From: JANLQX01 sp031368095
GTDB lineage: Bacteria > Actinomycetota > Acidimicrobiia > Acidimicrobiales > JANYDT01
Assembly (NCBI GenBank): GCA_031368095.1
Contig: JANLQX010000439.1
Coordinates: 1-26,501, forward strand
DNA: 26,501 nucleotides
Direction of reading: 5' to 3'
This document shows positions 1-7,575 of the stretch, in pieces (the stretch's first letter is position 1; each line of letters starts with the position of its first letter). A program made the position numbers and the translations under genes. Below the pieces are notes generated by a model, which saw only the letters and a program-made list of their open reading frames with translations, ran no database searches and was not told where the DNA came from.

Positions 1-844
1 CAAGAACAAGGGCAACGCCGACGAGGTCGAACATCTCCGGTCGCTGTCCGAGGAACAGTGCACCCATGACGAGGGCGACCACGGGAAGCAGAGCGAGCAT
101 CACCGAGAATCGTCGCATCGACATTTTCCGAAGCACGTACTGGTCGATGCCGTAGCCGATGGCATTGGAGAACACCCCGACGAGCAGGCACAGCGCAAGG
201 ACCCCCGGGGCCCGGAAAACGGTCGATGCGTGGCCGATACCGAACGGCGCAATGGCCACGGCCCCGAAGGCGAGACCGACCCCGAGGCCGTCGAGTCCGC
301 GGTCGAGTTTGGCGACCTTGCTGGCGATCACGATGTAGACCGCCCAGAGGGCGGACGCGATGAGGATGAACGCAATTCCGACGCGGTCACCGTCGAGTTC
401 CAACCCCGAGAGCAGTGCCACCCCGCTCACGGCGAGGAGGAGCGCTCCGCCGTTTCGTCGCGATCTGGTCTGCGCGGCGGCCACGGCGATCGGACCGAGA
501 AACTCGATGGTGACGCCCTTCCCGAGCGGCAGTCGAGCGATAGCGAGGAAGAAGAACAGGTTCATCAGCGCCGTCGCCACGCCCAGGAGCGCGGCGGCTC
601 GGATCTCAGGGGCCGTCCACGGTCTGGTGGAACGTTGGTGGAACACTCGCGCTCCGATGACGAGCGCGAGCGTTGCTCCGATGACCCGGAACCATGCCAC
701 CGTGGCCGGGTCGACCCGATCGAAAAGACGAACGGCGATCGTTGCCCCGGTGTATTGCGCAACGGCGCTGATCAGGAACAGCGACTCCGGTGGAAATGTT
801 CGTCCACGGGTGGCAACCACGGGCGCAGGGGCAGACGTGTTCAC
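1..844 (-). CDS. RhtA-like EamA/DMT-family inner-membrane exporter (3' end cut off by window edge)
   Basis: I translated the minus strand directly; the gene runs off the left edge with 281 codons visible. It is an integral membrane protein with about nine hydrophobic helices in view. The conserved RhtA pattern is present: an early helix followed by PATVAWFRVIGA, then MNLFFFLAIARLPLGKG, VTIEFLGPIAV, a short basic loop, ALWAVYIVIASKVA, and late YVLRKMSMRRFSVMLALLP followed by MGALFLGQRP. RhtA proteins export threonine/homoserine and similar amino acids; the substrate here is unknown. GTG at 844 is the first possible start because an in-frame TAG lies five codons upstream. There is no Shine-Dalgarno, but a TAGTGT hexamer sits 9 nt before the GTG. 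It is divergent from the MaoC-like gene, with 41 bp between the two starts. Confidence 0.88.
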   Translation of the reverse strand, partial: MNTSAPAPVVATRGRTFPPESLFLISAVAQYTGATIAVRLFDRVDPATVAWFRVIGATLALVIGARVFHQRSTRPWTAPEIRAAALLGVATALMNLFFFLAIARLPLGKGVTIEFLGPIAVAAAQTRSRRNGGALLLAVSGVALLSGLELDGDRVGIAFILIASALWAVYIVIASKVAKLDRGLDGLGVGLAFGAVAIAPFGIGHASTVFRAPGVLALCLLVGVFSNAIGYGIDQYVLRKMSMRRFSVMLALLPVVALVMGALFLGQRPEMFDLVGVALVL

Positions 845-853
845 CGCTGTACG

Positions 854-859
854 ACACTA
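854..859 (-). promoter_or_regulatory. putative -10 hexamer of the RhtA-like gene
   Basis: TAGTGT on the minus strand lies 9 nt before the GTG start at 844. No clear -35 is visible. It shares a 41-bp divergent intergenic region with the promoter of the MaoC-like gene, so the two promoters would overlap back to back. This is pattern recognition only. Confidence 0.35.
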
Positions 860-871
860 CGAGGCCGCCAG

Positions 872-877
872 TAACGT
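872..877 (+). promoter_or_regulatory. putative -10 hexamer of the MaoC-like/mutY unit
   Basis: TAACGT lies 8 nt before GTG 886, with no Shine-Dalgarno between them. This suits a leaderless transcript starting at the GTG. No convincing -35 element was found. Confidence 0.4.
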
Positions 878-885
878 CGTGCCCC

Positions 886-1398
886 GTGAGCAAGTACGAG
901 CGTCCCTTCGGCCGACACTTCGAGGATTTCGAGGTCGGCGACATTTACCAGCATTGGCCCGGCAAGACCATCACCGAAGCCGATGATCACCTGTTCTGCA
1001 TGATCACCATGAACCACCATCCGCTGCATACCAATGAATGGTTTGCCGAGAATGAATCCGTTCAGGGTCGCTGCGTGGTCGTCGGCAATCTCGTCTACTC
1101 GTTGGTGCTGGGCATGAGTGTGCCCGACGTGAGCGGCGCGGCGATTGCCAATCTCGAGGTCGAGTCGCTCAAGCACGCCAAGCCCACCTTTCACGGCGAC
1201 ACGATCTATGCCGAAACGCGAGTGCTCGACAAGACGCTGACGTCGAAGGGCGATCGCGGAATCGTCGCGGTCGAATCGAAGGGCATCAATCAGCGGGGCG
1301 AGGTGGTGTGCGAGTTTCGACGAAAGATCATGGTCTGGACCAACGCCGCATCCCCACTTCGTAAGCGCCCCTATGAATCGGACACGATCTGGGGGTGA
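886..1398 (+). CDS. MaoC-family (hotdog-fold) enoyl-CoA hydratase-like protein
   Basis: A 170-residue single-hotdog protein. It opens with RHFEDFEVGDIY, the usual N-terminal strand of MaoC dehydratases, and has the hydratase-2-like segment TMNHHPLHTNEWFAE near residues 41-55. It ends with the hotdog strands around KPTFHGDTIYAETRVLD and GEVVCEFRRKIMVW. MaoC proteins hydrate 2-enoyl-CoA thioesters; mesaconyl-CoA and itaconyl-CoA hydratases of similar size are possible relatives. In the usual G-D-x-N-P-x-H motif the Asp position reads Asn43, while His48 is kept, so activity needs checking. An in-frame ATG at 790 exists, but it lies inside the divergent exporter gene and adds non-conserved sequence. 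I chose GTG 886 because VSKYERPFGRHF is where family similarity begins. The gene overlaps mutY by 4 nt (GTGA), so the two are probably co-translated. Confidence 0.85.
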   Translation: MSKYERPFGRHFEDFEVGDIYQHWPGKTITEADDHLFCMITMNHHPLHTNEWFAENESVQGRCVVVGNLVYSLVLGMSVPDVSGAAIANLEVESLKHAKPTFHGDTIYAETRVLDKTLTSKGDRGIVAVESKGINQRGEVVCEFRRKIMVWTNAASPLRKRPYESDTIWG

Positions 1399-2264
1399 CC
1401 GTCTCGGCTTTTCAGACCGGACTCTTGGCGTGGGCCGACGAGGTCCGACGCGACCTGCCCTGGCGTCGTACTCGCGATCCGTGGGCCGTGGCGGTGAGTG
1501 AGGTCATGTTGCAACAGACGCAGGTAGCTCGGGTGATCCCGAAGTGGGAAGCGTTCATGGCCCGGTTCCCCACGGTCGTGGCGTGTTCCGAGGCGCCGCA
1601 GGCCGACGTGGTCCGTCTTTGGGAAGGACTCGGCTTCCACCGTCGGGCGGTGAATCTGCATCGTGCGGCGATTGCGGTGGTGGAACGTTTCGACGGTGAG
1701 TTCCCGGCCACGATTGGTGAACTCAGTACGCTCCCCGGGTTTGGCCCGTATACGTCGAGAGCCGTGGTGGCGTTTGCCTTTGAGGGGCATGCGGGCGTGC
1801 TTGACACCAACGTTGGGCGGATCGTCGCCCGGGCCGTTGCCGGTCGGCGATGCTCGATAAGGGAGGCGCAATCTATCGCCGACGGCCTCGTTCCTCGTGG
1901 CCAGTCGTGGGCGTGGAACCAGGGCATGCTCGATCTGGGGGCGATGGTGTGTACCAAACGTGCGCCAAGTTGCGACACGTGTCCGGTCCATCGTATGTGT
2001 GCATGGTTTCAGACGGGGCAACTCGAACCTGATCCCGCGGTCGGATCGGCGGCGGTGAGCGTCAGCCAGTCACGCTTTGTCGGATCTGACCGTGAGGGGC
2101 GAGGTCGTCTGCTGGCGGCCTTACGCGTCGGACCGGTGAACGGCACGGCGATCGCCGAGGTGATGCGCTGGCCTGACGACACCGCACGAGCCAATCTGGT
2201 GGCGGCAACATTGGTGGCCGACGGGCTTGCGGCCTACGTGGATGACCGGTTTTTGCTGGCGTGA
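1395..2264 (+). CDS. mutY: A/G-specific adenine DNA glycosylase MutY
   Basis: A 289-residue MutY that removes adenine mispaired with 8-oxoguanine in base-excision repair. Visible signatures are the catalytic Glu36 in SEVMLQQTQ, a helix-hairpin-helix LPGFGPYTSRAV at about 113-124, and catalytic Asp137 in VLDTNVGRI. The 4Fe-4S ligands are C186, C193, C196 and C202, with the standard C-x6-C-x2-C-x5-C spacing. The long NUDIX-like 8-oxoG-recognition domain of enterobacterial MutY is absent. In its place is a short wing, RGRLLAALRVGPVNGTAIAEV and onward, ending in a VADGLAAYVDDRF-type strand, as in actinobacterial MutY of about 300 residues. The start is GTG 1395, overlapping the upstream stop by 4 nt. 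It converges on the L,D-transpeptidase gene with a 9-nt gap. Confidence 0.96.
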   Translation: MTVSAFQTGLLAWADEVRRDLPWRRTRDPWAVAVSEVMLQQTQVARVIPKWEAFMARFPTVVACSEAPQADVVRLWEGLGFHRRAVNLHRAAIAVVERFDGEFPATIGELSTLPGFGPYTSRAVVAFAFEGHAGVLDTNVGRIVARAVAGRRCSIREAQSIADGLVPRGQSWAWNQGMLDLGAMVCTKRAPSCDTCPVHRMCAWFQTGQLEPDPAVGSAAVSVSQSRFVGSDREGRGRLLAALRVGPVNGTAIAEVMRWPDDTARANLVAATLVADGLAAYVDDRFLLA

Positions 2265-2266
2265 GC

Positions 2267-2283
2267 CCCCGGCTCAGCCGGGG
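2267..2283. terminator. short GC hairpin between convergent genes
   Basis: CCCCGGC-TCA-GCCGGGG forms a perfect 7-bp stem with a 3-nt loop. It starts 2 nt after the mutY stop, and its loop is the TGA stop codon of the opposite-strand transpeptidase. There is no U-tract, as is common for high-GC terminators. The tiny loop makes it a weak candidate for a bidirectional terminator. Confidence 0.4.
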
Positions 2284-3308
2284 ACCGCGGTGGATGGCAC
2301 CGTGACCCCAACGGACACCACAGCCGGTCCGGCGGGGGTGGTCGTGGTCGATGCGATTGTCGTGATCGTTGCTGCCGTCACCGACGATGTGGGGGCGGTC
2401 AAAACCGACGTTGGTGTTGTCAGGGCGGGGCTCGGTTGGCTCCAGCCGCTGGTCCGACGGGCCGACTCGGGAACCACGCTGAAGGCGTCGGAAATGATCT
2501 CGACTGGCGTGCCGAGCGGAAGCAGCTTGGCCAGGCGCAGAATGGTCGGGTTGTCGATTCGCACGCACCCGTGGCTCACGTCGGTTCCGATCTTGCCGGG
2601 CGCGTTCGTGCCGTGAATGGCGACCCGCCCGAAGCCGCCGCTGTAGGTGCGTAGTTCCTCCGACAGTCCGGAGAGCCCGAGGGCGATGGGCCCAAGGCCG
2701 CCGTTGGGATTGGCCTGCGGAACGATCTCCTTCACGTAGAAGAGTCCGGTCGGTGTCGGTGTGTTGTTGGTGCCGAGGGCAACCTTGGTCGAAAGGACGA
2801 CCCCGTCCTGACCTTCGACGGTCAGCGTGTTGACACTCTCGTTGATGATGACCCGGTAGGGCATGCGATCGAGGGTGACGTCGGAAGCCCGGACCCATCC
2901 GATCGATCCGTTGGGCCGGAGGGGAAGCAGGACTCGAATGAAGTCATCGCTCCGTCCGAGGGCAAGAAAGGCAATCGCTCCAAAGGCCGACGTGCCCTTG
3001 TTCATGGTGATTGCCGGCGACAGGGCGTTGGCCGATTGATGTACGCGAACGGCCGAGTTGATCGACTGGGCGCGAACGGCATCGAGTGCCTTCGGCCATT
3101 CCGCCTCGTCTAACGAGTCCCAACCAACGAGGTCGTTGTTGGGGTTTCGCGTTGGCGGCAGCGTCGTCACCGTCTTTTTGACGGGTACAGCTGCGTTGGG
3201 TGCCTTCTTGACGGTCGCCTTTGCTGCGTCGGCCGCCGATGTGAACGATGCAACGCAAACCGCAGTGACGAGTCCAGCGACAAAGGTCGTTACGGGGCGC
3301 CTGGACAT
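2274..3308 (-). CDS. secreted L,D-transpeptidase (YkuD domain) with Thr/Ser/Pro-rich tail
   Basis: A 344-residue exported cell-wall enzyme. Residues 1-28 are a signal peptide (basic MSRRP, hydrophobic FVAGLVTAVCVAS, then TSAADA before the likely cleavage site). A Lys/Pro/Thr linker and an SH3-like region (about 84-147) lead to the YkuD catalytic domain at about 151-275. That domain carries IHGTNAPG (His232) and SHGCVRI (His246, nucleophile Cys248), the hallmark of enzymes that make 3-3 peptidoglycan cross-links. Residues from about 286 to 344 form an unusual low-complexity Thr/Ser/Pro/Val tail. ATG 3308 is preceded directly by an in-frame GTG at 3311 that is 8 nt from a TACTCT hexamer, so GTG may be the true leaderless start. 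The reading frame stays open much further upstream, but only through the opposite strand of helD; that part is rejected. Confidence 0.9.
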   Translation of the reverse strand: MSRRPVTTFVAGLVTAVCVASFTSAADAAKATVKKAPNAAVPVKKTVTTLPPTRNPNNDLVGWDSLDEAEWPKALDAVRAQSINSAVRVHQSANALSPAITMNKGTSAFGAIAFLALGRSDDFIRVLLPLRPNGSIGWVRASDVTLDRMPYRVIINESVNTLTVEGQDGVVLSTKVALGTNNTPTPTGLFYVKEIVPQANPNGGLGPIALGLSGLSEELRTYSGGFGRVAIHGTNAPGKIGTDVSHGCVRIDNPTILRLAKLLPLGTPVEIISDAFSVVPESARRTSGWSQPSPALTTPTSVLTAPTSSVTAATITTIASTTTTPAGPAVVSVGVTVPSTAVPG

Positions 3309-3319
3309 CACGGCGGTCC

Positions 3320-3325
3320 AGAGTA
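3320..3325 (-). promoter_or_regulatory. putative -10 hexamer of the L,D-transpeptidase gene
   Basis: TACTCT on the minus strand is 8 nt from GTG 3311 and 11 nt from ATG 3308, with no Shine-Dalgarno in between. It lies in the 66-bp gap shared with helD. Confidence 0.4.
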
Positions 3326-3357
3326 GTTCCGGCGCCGTCCGAGACGGTGCCGGCCAA

Positions 3358-3363
3358 TACACT
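3358..3363 (+). promoter_or_regulatory. putative -10 hexamer of helD
   Basis: TACACT is 11 nt before ATG 3375. Transcription starting about 7 nt after the hexamer would give a leader of only a few bases. No Shine-Dalgarno is present. Confidence 0.4.
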
Positions 3364-3374
3364 CTTCGGTCCCT

Positions 3375-5474
3375 ATGTCGACCACCCGAGGCCGCAACGA
3401 CGACGAGTTGCTCGGCGAACAGGCTCACCTGGCGTTCGCTGAAGCCTGTCTTTCGACCATGCGGGCCCGGGCCGAAGCAACTCTGGCGCAGGCCGAGCGA
3501 GACGCCCACCTCGACACCGCGTTTGACCATGCGGCCATCAGCGCCGTGCTGCGGCAACGGCTGGTGTCGCTGCAGCACGGCCGCGGTGCGTTGGCGTTCG
3601 GACGGATCGATACCGACGATGGGGAGGTGTTCCGCGTTGGTCGCCGACACGTGGAAGACGACGATCGCAACGCCGTGATCGTCGATTGGCGAGCAACCGT
3701 AAGCGCGCCGTTCTACCGGGCTACGTGGGTCGATTCGCTCGGACTTGCTCGCCGCCGTCGATTCGCTATTGACGGCAATTCGATCGCCGGATTCTTCGAC
3801 GAGAACTTCGATGATCCCGACGCCGCGGCCGAAGGAGGCGGTGTTCCCGACCCGCTTCTTGCTGAACTCGACCGGGCGCGGAGTGGGGCGATGCGCGACA
3901 TCGTGGCCACCATTCAGGCTGAGCAGGACGAAATCATTCGGGCCCCGCTCGATGACCTCATCGTGGTGCAGGGTGGGCCGGGCACCGGCAAGACGGCCGT
4001 GGGTCTGCACCGGGCCGCGTTCCTGCTCTACGAACATCGCGAGTTGTTCCGGAGAACGCCCCTCCTCGTCATCGGCCCGAACCCGTTGTTCCTGGCCTAC
4101 ATCGCCGAGGTGCTGCCGTCGCTCGGTGAAACGAGCGTCACGCAGACAACGATGGAACTGCTGCTGCGCAAACACCGTCTTGGTCACATTGACGCGACTG
4201 CCGTGGCTCGGATCAAGGGTGACGGTCGGATGGCGGTCGTGATCGACAACGTCGTCCGATGTCGCATCGGAGCCGTCGTTGAGCCGCTGGAGGTCACGAC
4301 ACCATTCGGCGTGGCTCGCCTTGCTGAGGAAGAGGTGTGTGCACAGATCGACGATGTCCTCGGCCGGCGCCTACCGACGAACACCGCCCGAGACGTTCTC
4401 CGGGAGCAACTCGTGGCGTCGGCGTGGAAGTCGTTCAGCGCGCGTACCAATGCCGACCCGGCCCATCACGTGGGCTTCGTCGACGGGCTTCGTTCGTCGA
4501 AGGGATTCAAGTCGGCCCTTGACCGGATGTGGCCGAGTCTTTCGGCCGCAGGTGTGATCCGGTCACTTCTGACGAACAGATCAATGCTGGCTGGTGCCGC
4601 CGTTGGCATCCTCACCGCGCATGAACAGGCGCTGATCCATCGGTCGGTGCCCGCAGCAATTTCGGCGCAGCGTTGGAGTCGAGCGGAACTCGCACTCCTC
4701 GACGAAGCCGAGGAAATCATCTCCGGCGTGCCGCGAACCTTTGCCCATGTGGTCGTCGATGAAGCTCAGGACCTCTCGGCCATGGAACTCCGCGTGGCCG
4801 CCCGCCGTTCGCCGGCGAGATCACTCACCATCCTCGGCGACCTAGCCCAGTCCACCAGCGCTGGTGGGCAGCATGACTGGAACGCCGCGCTGGACGCCCT
4901 TCGCCACGCGTCTGGACGGGGGCCCGCCGGTCGCGTCGCCGAGCTCACGCTCGGGTACCGCGTGCCTGCCCGGGTCCTCGACGTCGCCAATCGATTGCTG
5001 TCGATTGCTGCGCCCGGTATCCGTCCGGCCCGATCGGTTCGCGAGTCGGGCGACACGCCAACGTTCGTCCTAGTGGGGTCCATGGAGGCCGCCATCGCCA
5101 CCGCAGTCTCACTGGCAGTACTAGCAACCCGATCGTCATGCGCGCTGCTCGCCAACGACACGTTGCTCGACGACCTTGCCACTGCCCTCGGCGCGGCAGG
5201 TGCAGAGTTCGTTGACGGGCGCCGTGCCGGGGCCACGCTCCTCGGGGGAATCACGCTGCTCGACGCAGTCGCCGCCAAGGGTCTCGAATTCGACGACGTG
5301 ATCGTCGTTGAGCCGAACGTCATTCTCCGGGGTAACGACGAAGCAGGCCGAGGAGCTCGGGTCCTTTACGTGGCCATGACCCGCGCCGTGCAATCGCTCA
5401 CCGTCGTCTCGTCGGAGCCGACCCCGATGCTGAACCTGTCGGAAGCCGAATGCGCAAGAGTCGACCTACCCTGA
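3375..5474 (+). CDS. helD: HelD-type UvrD/Rep-like ATPase (RNA polymerase recycling factor)
   Basis: A 699-residue superfamily-1 helicase-like protein. The N-terminal 60-70 residues form an Ala/Arg-rich helical hairpin (LAFAEACLSTMRARAEATL), the part that in HelD proteins reaches into the RNA polymerase secondary channel. Next comes a region with DDGEVFRVGRRHV and DWRATVSAPFYRA typical of HelD. Walker A is GGPGTGKT at 200-207, followed by the HelD-like segment LLVIGPNPLFLAYIAEVLPSLGE. Walker B is VDEAQDL at 461-467, then GDLAQST at 488-494, GLEFDDVIVVEP and YVAMTRAVQSL near the C-terminus. HelD proteins use ATP to release stalled RNA polymerase, and some actinobacterial members protect against rifamycins. 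The gene is first in a run with the DUF427 gene and miaA. The start is ATG 3375. Confidence 0.92.
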   Translation: MSTTRGRNDDELLGEQAHLAFAEACLSTMRARAEATLAQAERDAHLDTAFDHAAISAVLRQRLVSLQHGRGALAFGRIDTDDGEVFRVGRRHVEDDDRNAVIVDWRATVSAPFYRATWVDSLGLARRRRFAIDGNSIAGFFDENFDDPDAAAEGGGVPDPLLAELDRARSGAMRDIVATIQAEQDEIIRAPLDDLIVVQGGPGTGKTAVGLHRAAFLLYEHRELFRRTPLLVIGPNPLFLAYIAEVLPSLGETSVTQTTMELLLRKHRLGHIDATAVARIKGDGRMAVVIDNVVRCRIGAVVEPLEVTTPFGVARLAEEEVCAQIDDVLGRRLPTNTARDVLREQLVASAWKSFSARTNADPAHHVGFVDGLRSSKGFKSALDRMWPSLSAAGVIRSLLTNRSMLAGAAVGILTAHEQALIHRSVPAAISAQRWSRAELALLDEAEEIISGVPRTFAHVVVDEAQDLSAMELRVAARRSPARSLTILGDLAQSTSAGGQHDWNAALDALRHASGRGPAGRVAELTLGYRVPARVLDVANRLLSIAAPGIRPARSVRESGDTPTFVLVGSMEAAIATAVSLAVLATRSSCALLANDTLLDDLATALGAAGAEFVDGRRAGATLLGGITLLDAVAAKGLEFDDVIVVEPNVILRGNDEAGRGARVLYVAMTRAVQSLTVVSSEPTPMLNLSEAECARVDLP

Positions 5475-5524
5475 AATGTCCGAATACGAAGCCGACCACG
5501 AACCCCACTACGAAGGAGCCTCCG

Positions 5525-5812
5525 ATGATGCGAGCGACATGGAACGGCGTCACGATCGCCGAGAGCGACGACACCGTGATCGTTGAGGGCAACCACTACT
5601 TCCCGGCGGACTCGGTGAACCCCACGCTGCTGGCCCCGAGTGATCATCGGACGTCCTGCCCATGGAAGGGAACGGCGAGCTATCACGGGGTCGTCGTCGA
5701 CGGTCAGACGAACGCCAACGCGGCATGGTTCTATCCGGCCCCGAAAGACGCCGCCAAGGAGATCACGGGGCGGCTGGCGTTCTGGAAGGGCATCACGGTC
5801 GCCGAGGTCTGA
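5525..5812 (+). CDS. DUF427 domain protein
   Basis: A 95-residue protein with the whole DUF427 (PF04248) pattern: MRATWNGVTIAESDDTVIVEGNHYFP, a short HRTSCPWKGTASYH core, then NANAAWFYPAPKDAAKEI and GRLAFWKGITVAEV. The domain is a small all-beta fold whose biochemical role is not established to my knowledge. An in-frame ATG at 5450 exists but lies in helD. I chose ATG 5525 (an ATG at 5528 is also possible) because AGGAG at 5514-5518 sits 6 nt upstream. The TGA stop shares its last base with the miaA ATG, so translation is probably coupled. Its place between helD and miaA gives no clear hint of function. Confidence 0.88.
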   Translation: MMRATWNGVTIAESDDTVIVEGNHYFPADSVNPTLLAPSDHRTSCPWKGTASYHGVVVDGQTNANAAWFYPAPKDAAKEITGRLAFWKGITVAEV

Positions 5813-6735
5813 TGGCTCTGCGTCTAGCCGTGGTGGGGCCTACGGCGTCGGGAAAGACGGCGCTGGCCCTTCGTCTCGCGGCCGAGTCCAGTGAGGGTGA
5901 TGGTGCGGCCGCCGAGGTCCTGTGCGTCGACTCGATGACGGTCTACCGGGGCATGGATATCGGCACGGCGAAAGCGTTGGCCGAAGAACAACGAAGGTTT
6001 GTCCATCATGGGCTCGACCTCGTTGACCCCACTACGGAGTTCTCGGTCGCCGAGTTCCAGCAGTATGCCCGTGCCGTGTTGTCGTCGGCCGATGAGCGAG
6101 GCGCGCCGACGGTGATGGTCGGAGGCACCGGTCTGTATGTCGATGCCGTCGTGAACAACTTCACCATGCCGGGGCAGTATCCGGAGGTGAGGGCCCGGCT
6201 GCAGGGCGACCTCGACGACCGCGGAGTAGCCGATCTCTACGCTCGCTTAGTGCTGCTCGATCCGACGGCGGCGTCGAAGATGGAACCGAGCAACGATCGT
6301 CGCGTTTTGCGCGCCCTGGAAGTGTGCATCGGTAGTGGACGGCCGTTCTCCTCGTTCGGCCCCGGGCTGCAGGCCAGTCGGGACGCGGCTGACGAGATTC
6401 GGCTCGTCGGCGTTTCGTGGCCGCGCGACGAACTGCGGCGACGAATCGAGCAACGGTTTGCTGTCCAGCTCGAGGCCGGCTTTGTCGCGGAAGCGGCCGC
6501 TCTGCTCGAACGCTTTGGTGATCGGCTGTCGCGCACGGCGAGTCAGGCCCTTGGCTATCGCGAACTGTGGGCCTACCTCCGGGGCGACTCGTCGCTTGAC
6601 GAAGCCATCGAATTGGCTCTTACCAGGACCCGCCAGTTCGCCGTCCGTCAAGAACGGTGGTTCCGACGCGATCAACGCATCCTGTGGCTTCGCCCCGACG
6701 ATGCCGCCACCGTGCGTTTCGACACATTGACGTAG
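5812..6735 (+). CDS. miaA: tRNA dimethylallyltransferase MiaA
   Basis: A 307-residue enzyme that transfers a dimethylallyl group to N6 of A37 in tRNAs reading UNN codons. The P-loop GPTASGKT is at residues 9-16. Further MiaA signatures are DSMTVYRGMDIGTAK, VGGTGLYVDAVV, EPSNDRRVLRALEV and QALGYRELWAYL, followed by the C-terminal RTRQFAVRQERWFRRD motif. Length is normal for the family. ATG 5812 overlaps the DUF427 stop by one base; the longer reading frame upstream runs through DUF427 and is not credible. In many actinobacteria miaA lies next to dapF and hflX, but here those genes are at 22.5-24.7 kb. Confidence 0.97.
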   Translation: MALRLAVVGPTASGKTALALRLAAESSEGDGAAAEVLCVDSMTVYRGMDIGTAKALAEEQRRFVHHGLDLVDPTTEFSVAEFQQYARAVLSSADERGAPTVMVGGTGLYVDAVVNNFTMPGQYPEVRARLQGDLDDRGVADLYARLVLLDPTAASKMEPSNDRRVLRALEVCIGSGRPFSSFGPGLQASRDAADEIRLVGVSWPRDELRRRIEQRFAVQLEAGFVAEAAALLERFGDRLSRTASQALGYRELWAYLRGDSSLDEAIELALTRTRQFAVRQERWFRRDQRILWLRPDDAATVRFDTLT

Positions 6736-6742
6736 CCGTTTG

Positions 6743-6770
6743 TTTGCTGTTCACGTGCACTGGTTACGGT
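6743..6770 (+). promoter_or_regulatory. putative leaderless promoter of surE
   Basis: TACGGT (6765-6770) is exactly 7 nt before GTG 6778, with no Shine-Dalgarno. A weak TTTGCT (6743-6748) lies 16 nt upstream as a possible -35. It sits in the 42-bp gap after miaA, so surE probably has its own start site. Confidence 0.45.
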
Positions 6771-6777
6771 TCTTGGC

Positions 6778-7572
6778 GTGCGCATCCTGGTGACCAACGA
6801 CGACGGTATCGACTCGATCGGGCTTCACGTGCTCGCTCGGGCAATGGAAGTGTTCGGCGACGTGGTCGTCGTCGCCCCTGACAGCGAATACTCGGGAGCG
6901 TCAGCGGCCCTCGGCGCCCTCCATCTGATGAGGCCGGAAGTTCATCGCGGATCGATCGAGGACTTCGGTGGTGAGGTCCATGTCGTCAACGGACCACCGG
7001 CGCTGTGCACGATGTTCGGTCGCATGGGACTGTTCGGAGGTCGACCGGATCTGGTGGTGTCCGGTATCAATCCGGGCGCCAATGTGGGCCGTGCGGTGTA
7101 CCACTCGGGCACGGTCGGGGCGGCGATCACGGCACGAACGGGCGGGATCACCGGCGTGGCCATCAGCCAGTCGGTGCCCGACGAAGTCGATGGTCAGGGT
7201 GACGAGTCAGCGCTTGGATCCCAGCTCTGGTCGAGCGCTGCGGCGGTTGCGGTCGACGTGGTCCGCCACGTGATCGAGGTTCCGCCGGCCACTCCGAGCG
7301 TGCTGAACGTGAACGTCCCCAACCTCGCCGTCGACCACATCAAAGGTTGGCGTTGGACCGATGTCGGAATGGTGCCGCCCCGTACCATCACGACAGCGGT
7401 GCTGGAACCTCGTCCGGGTCACGATGGAGCGTTCCGGGTGGCCCTGTCCTGGGGCGAACCCGTGGACCTGCCGGAGACCGATGACGGTGGCGCCGTCGTG
7501 CGCGGGTACGTGGCGCTCACATGGCTCAGCCGGTACGAACGCGAAACAGAGTTGGAGTGGGACCTCAGCTGA
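6778..7572 (+). CDS. surE: 5'/3'-nucleotidase SurE
   Basis: A 264-residue SurE-family metal-dependent nucleoside-monophosphate phosphatase. It starts MRILVTNDDG with the paired metal-binding Asp8-Asp9. Ser39 in SEYSGAS and SGINPGANVG (Asn98 onward) complete the conserved metal/active-site set, and VYHSGTVGAA follows as in other SurE proteins. The C-terminal half is typical and ends in a short tail after TWLSRYERETELEWD. The GTG start at 6778 places the family N-terminus exactly. The stop is followed at once by a 15-bp tandem duplication and the convergent MDR gene. Confidence 0.95.
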   Translation: MRILVTNDDGIDSIGLHVLARAMEVFGDVVVVAPDSEYSGASAALGALHLMRPEVHRGSIEDFGGEVHVVNGPPALCTMFGRMGLFGGRPDLVVSGINPGANVGRAVYHSGTVGAAITARTGGITGVAISQSVPDEVDGQGDESALGSQLWSSAAAVAVDVVRHVIEVPPATPSVLNVNVPNLAVDHIKGWRWTDVGMVPPRTITTAVLEPRPGHDGAFRVALSWGEPVDLPETDDGGAVVRGYVALTWLSRYERETELEWDLS

Positions 7573-7575
7573 CGC

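Noticed and set aside
230..986. Two long + strand frames (230-874 and 360-986)
   Set aside because: Both are charged, Arg/Glu-rich shadows of the RhtA-like membrane protein on the minus strand.
3309..4187. N-terminal extension of the L,D-transpeptidase frame to 637 residues
   Set aside because: The extra part is antisense to helD, precedes an obvious signal peptide and has no family similarity.
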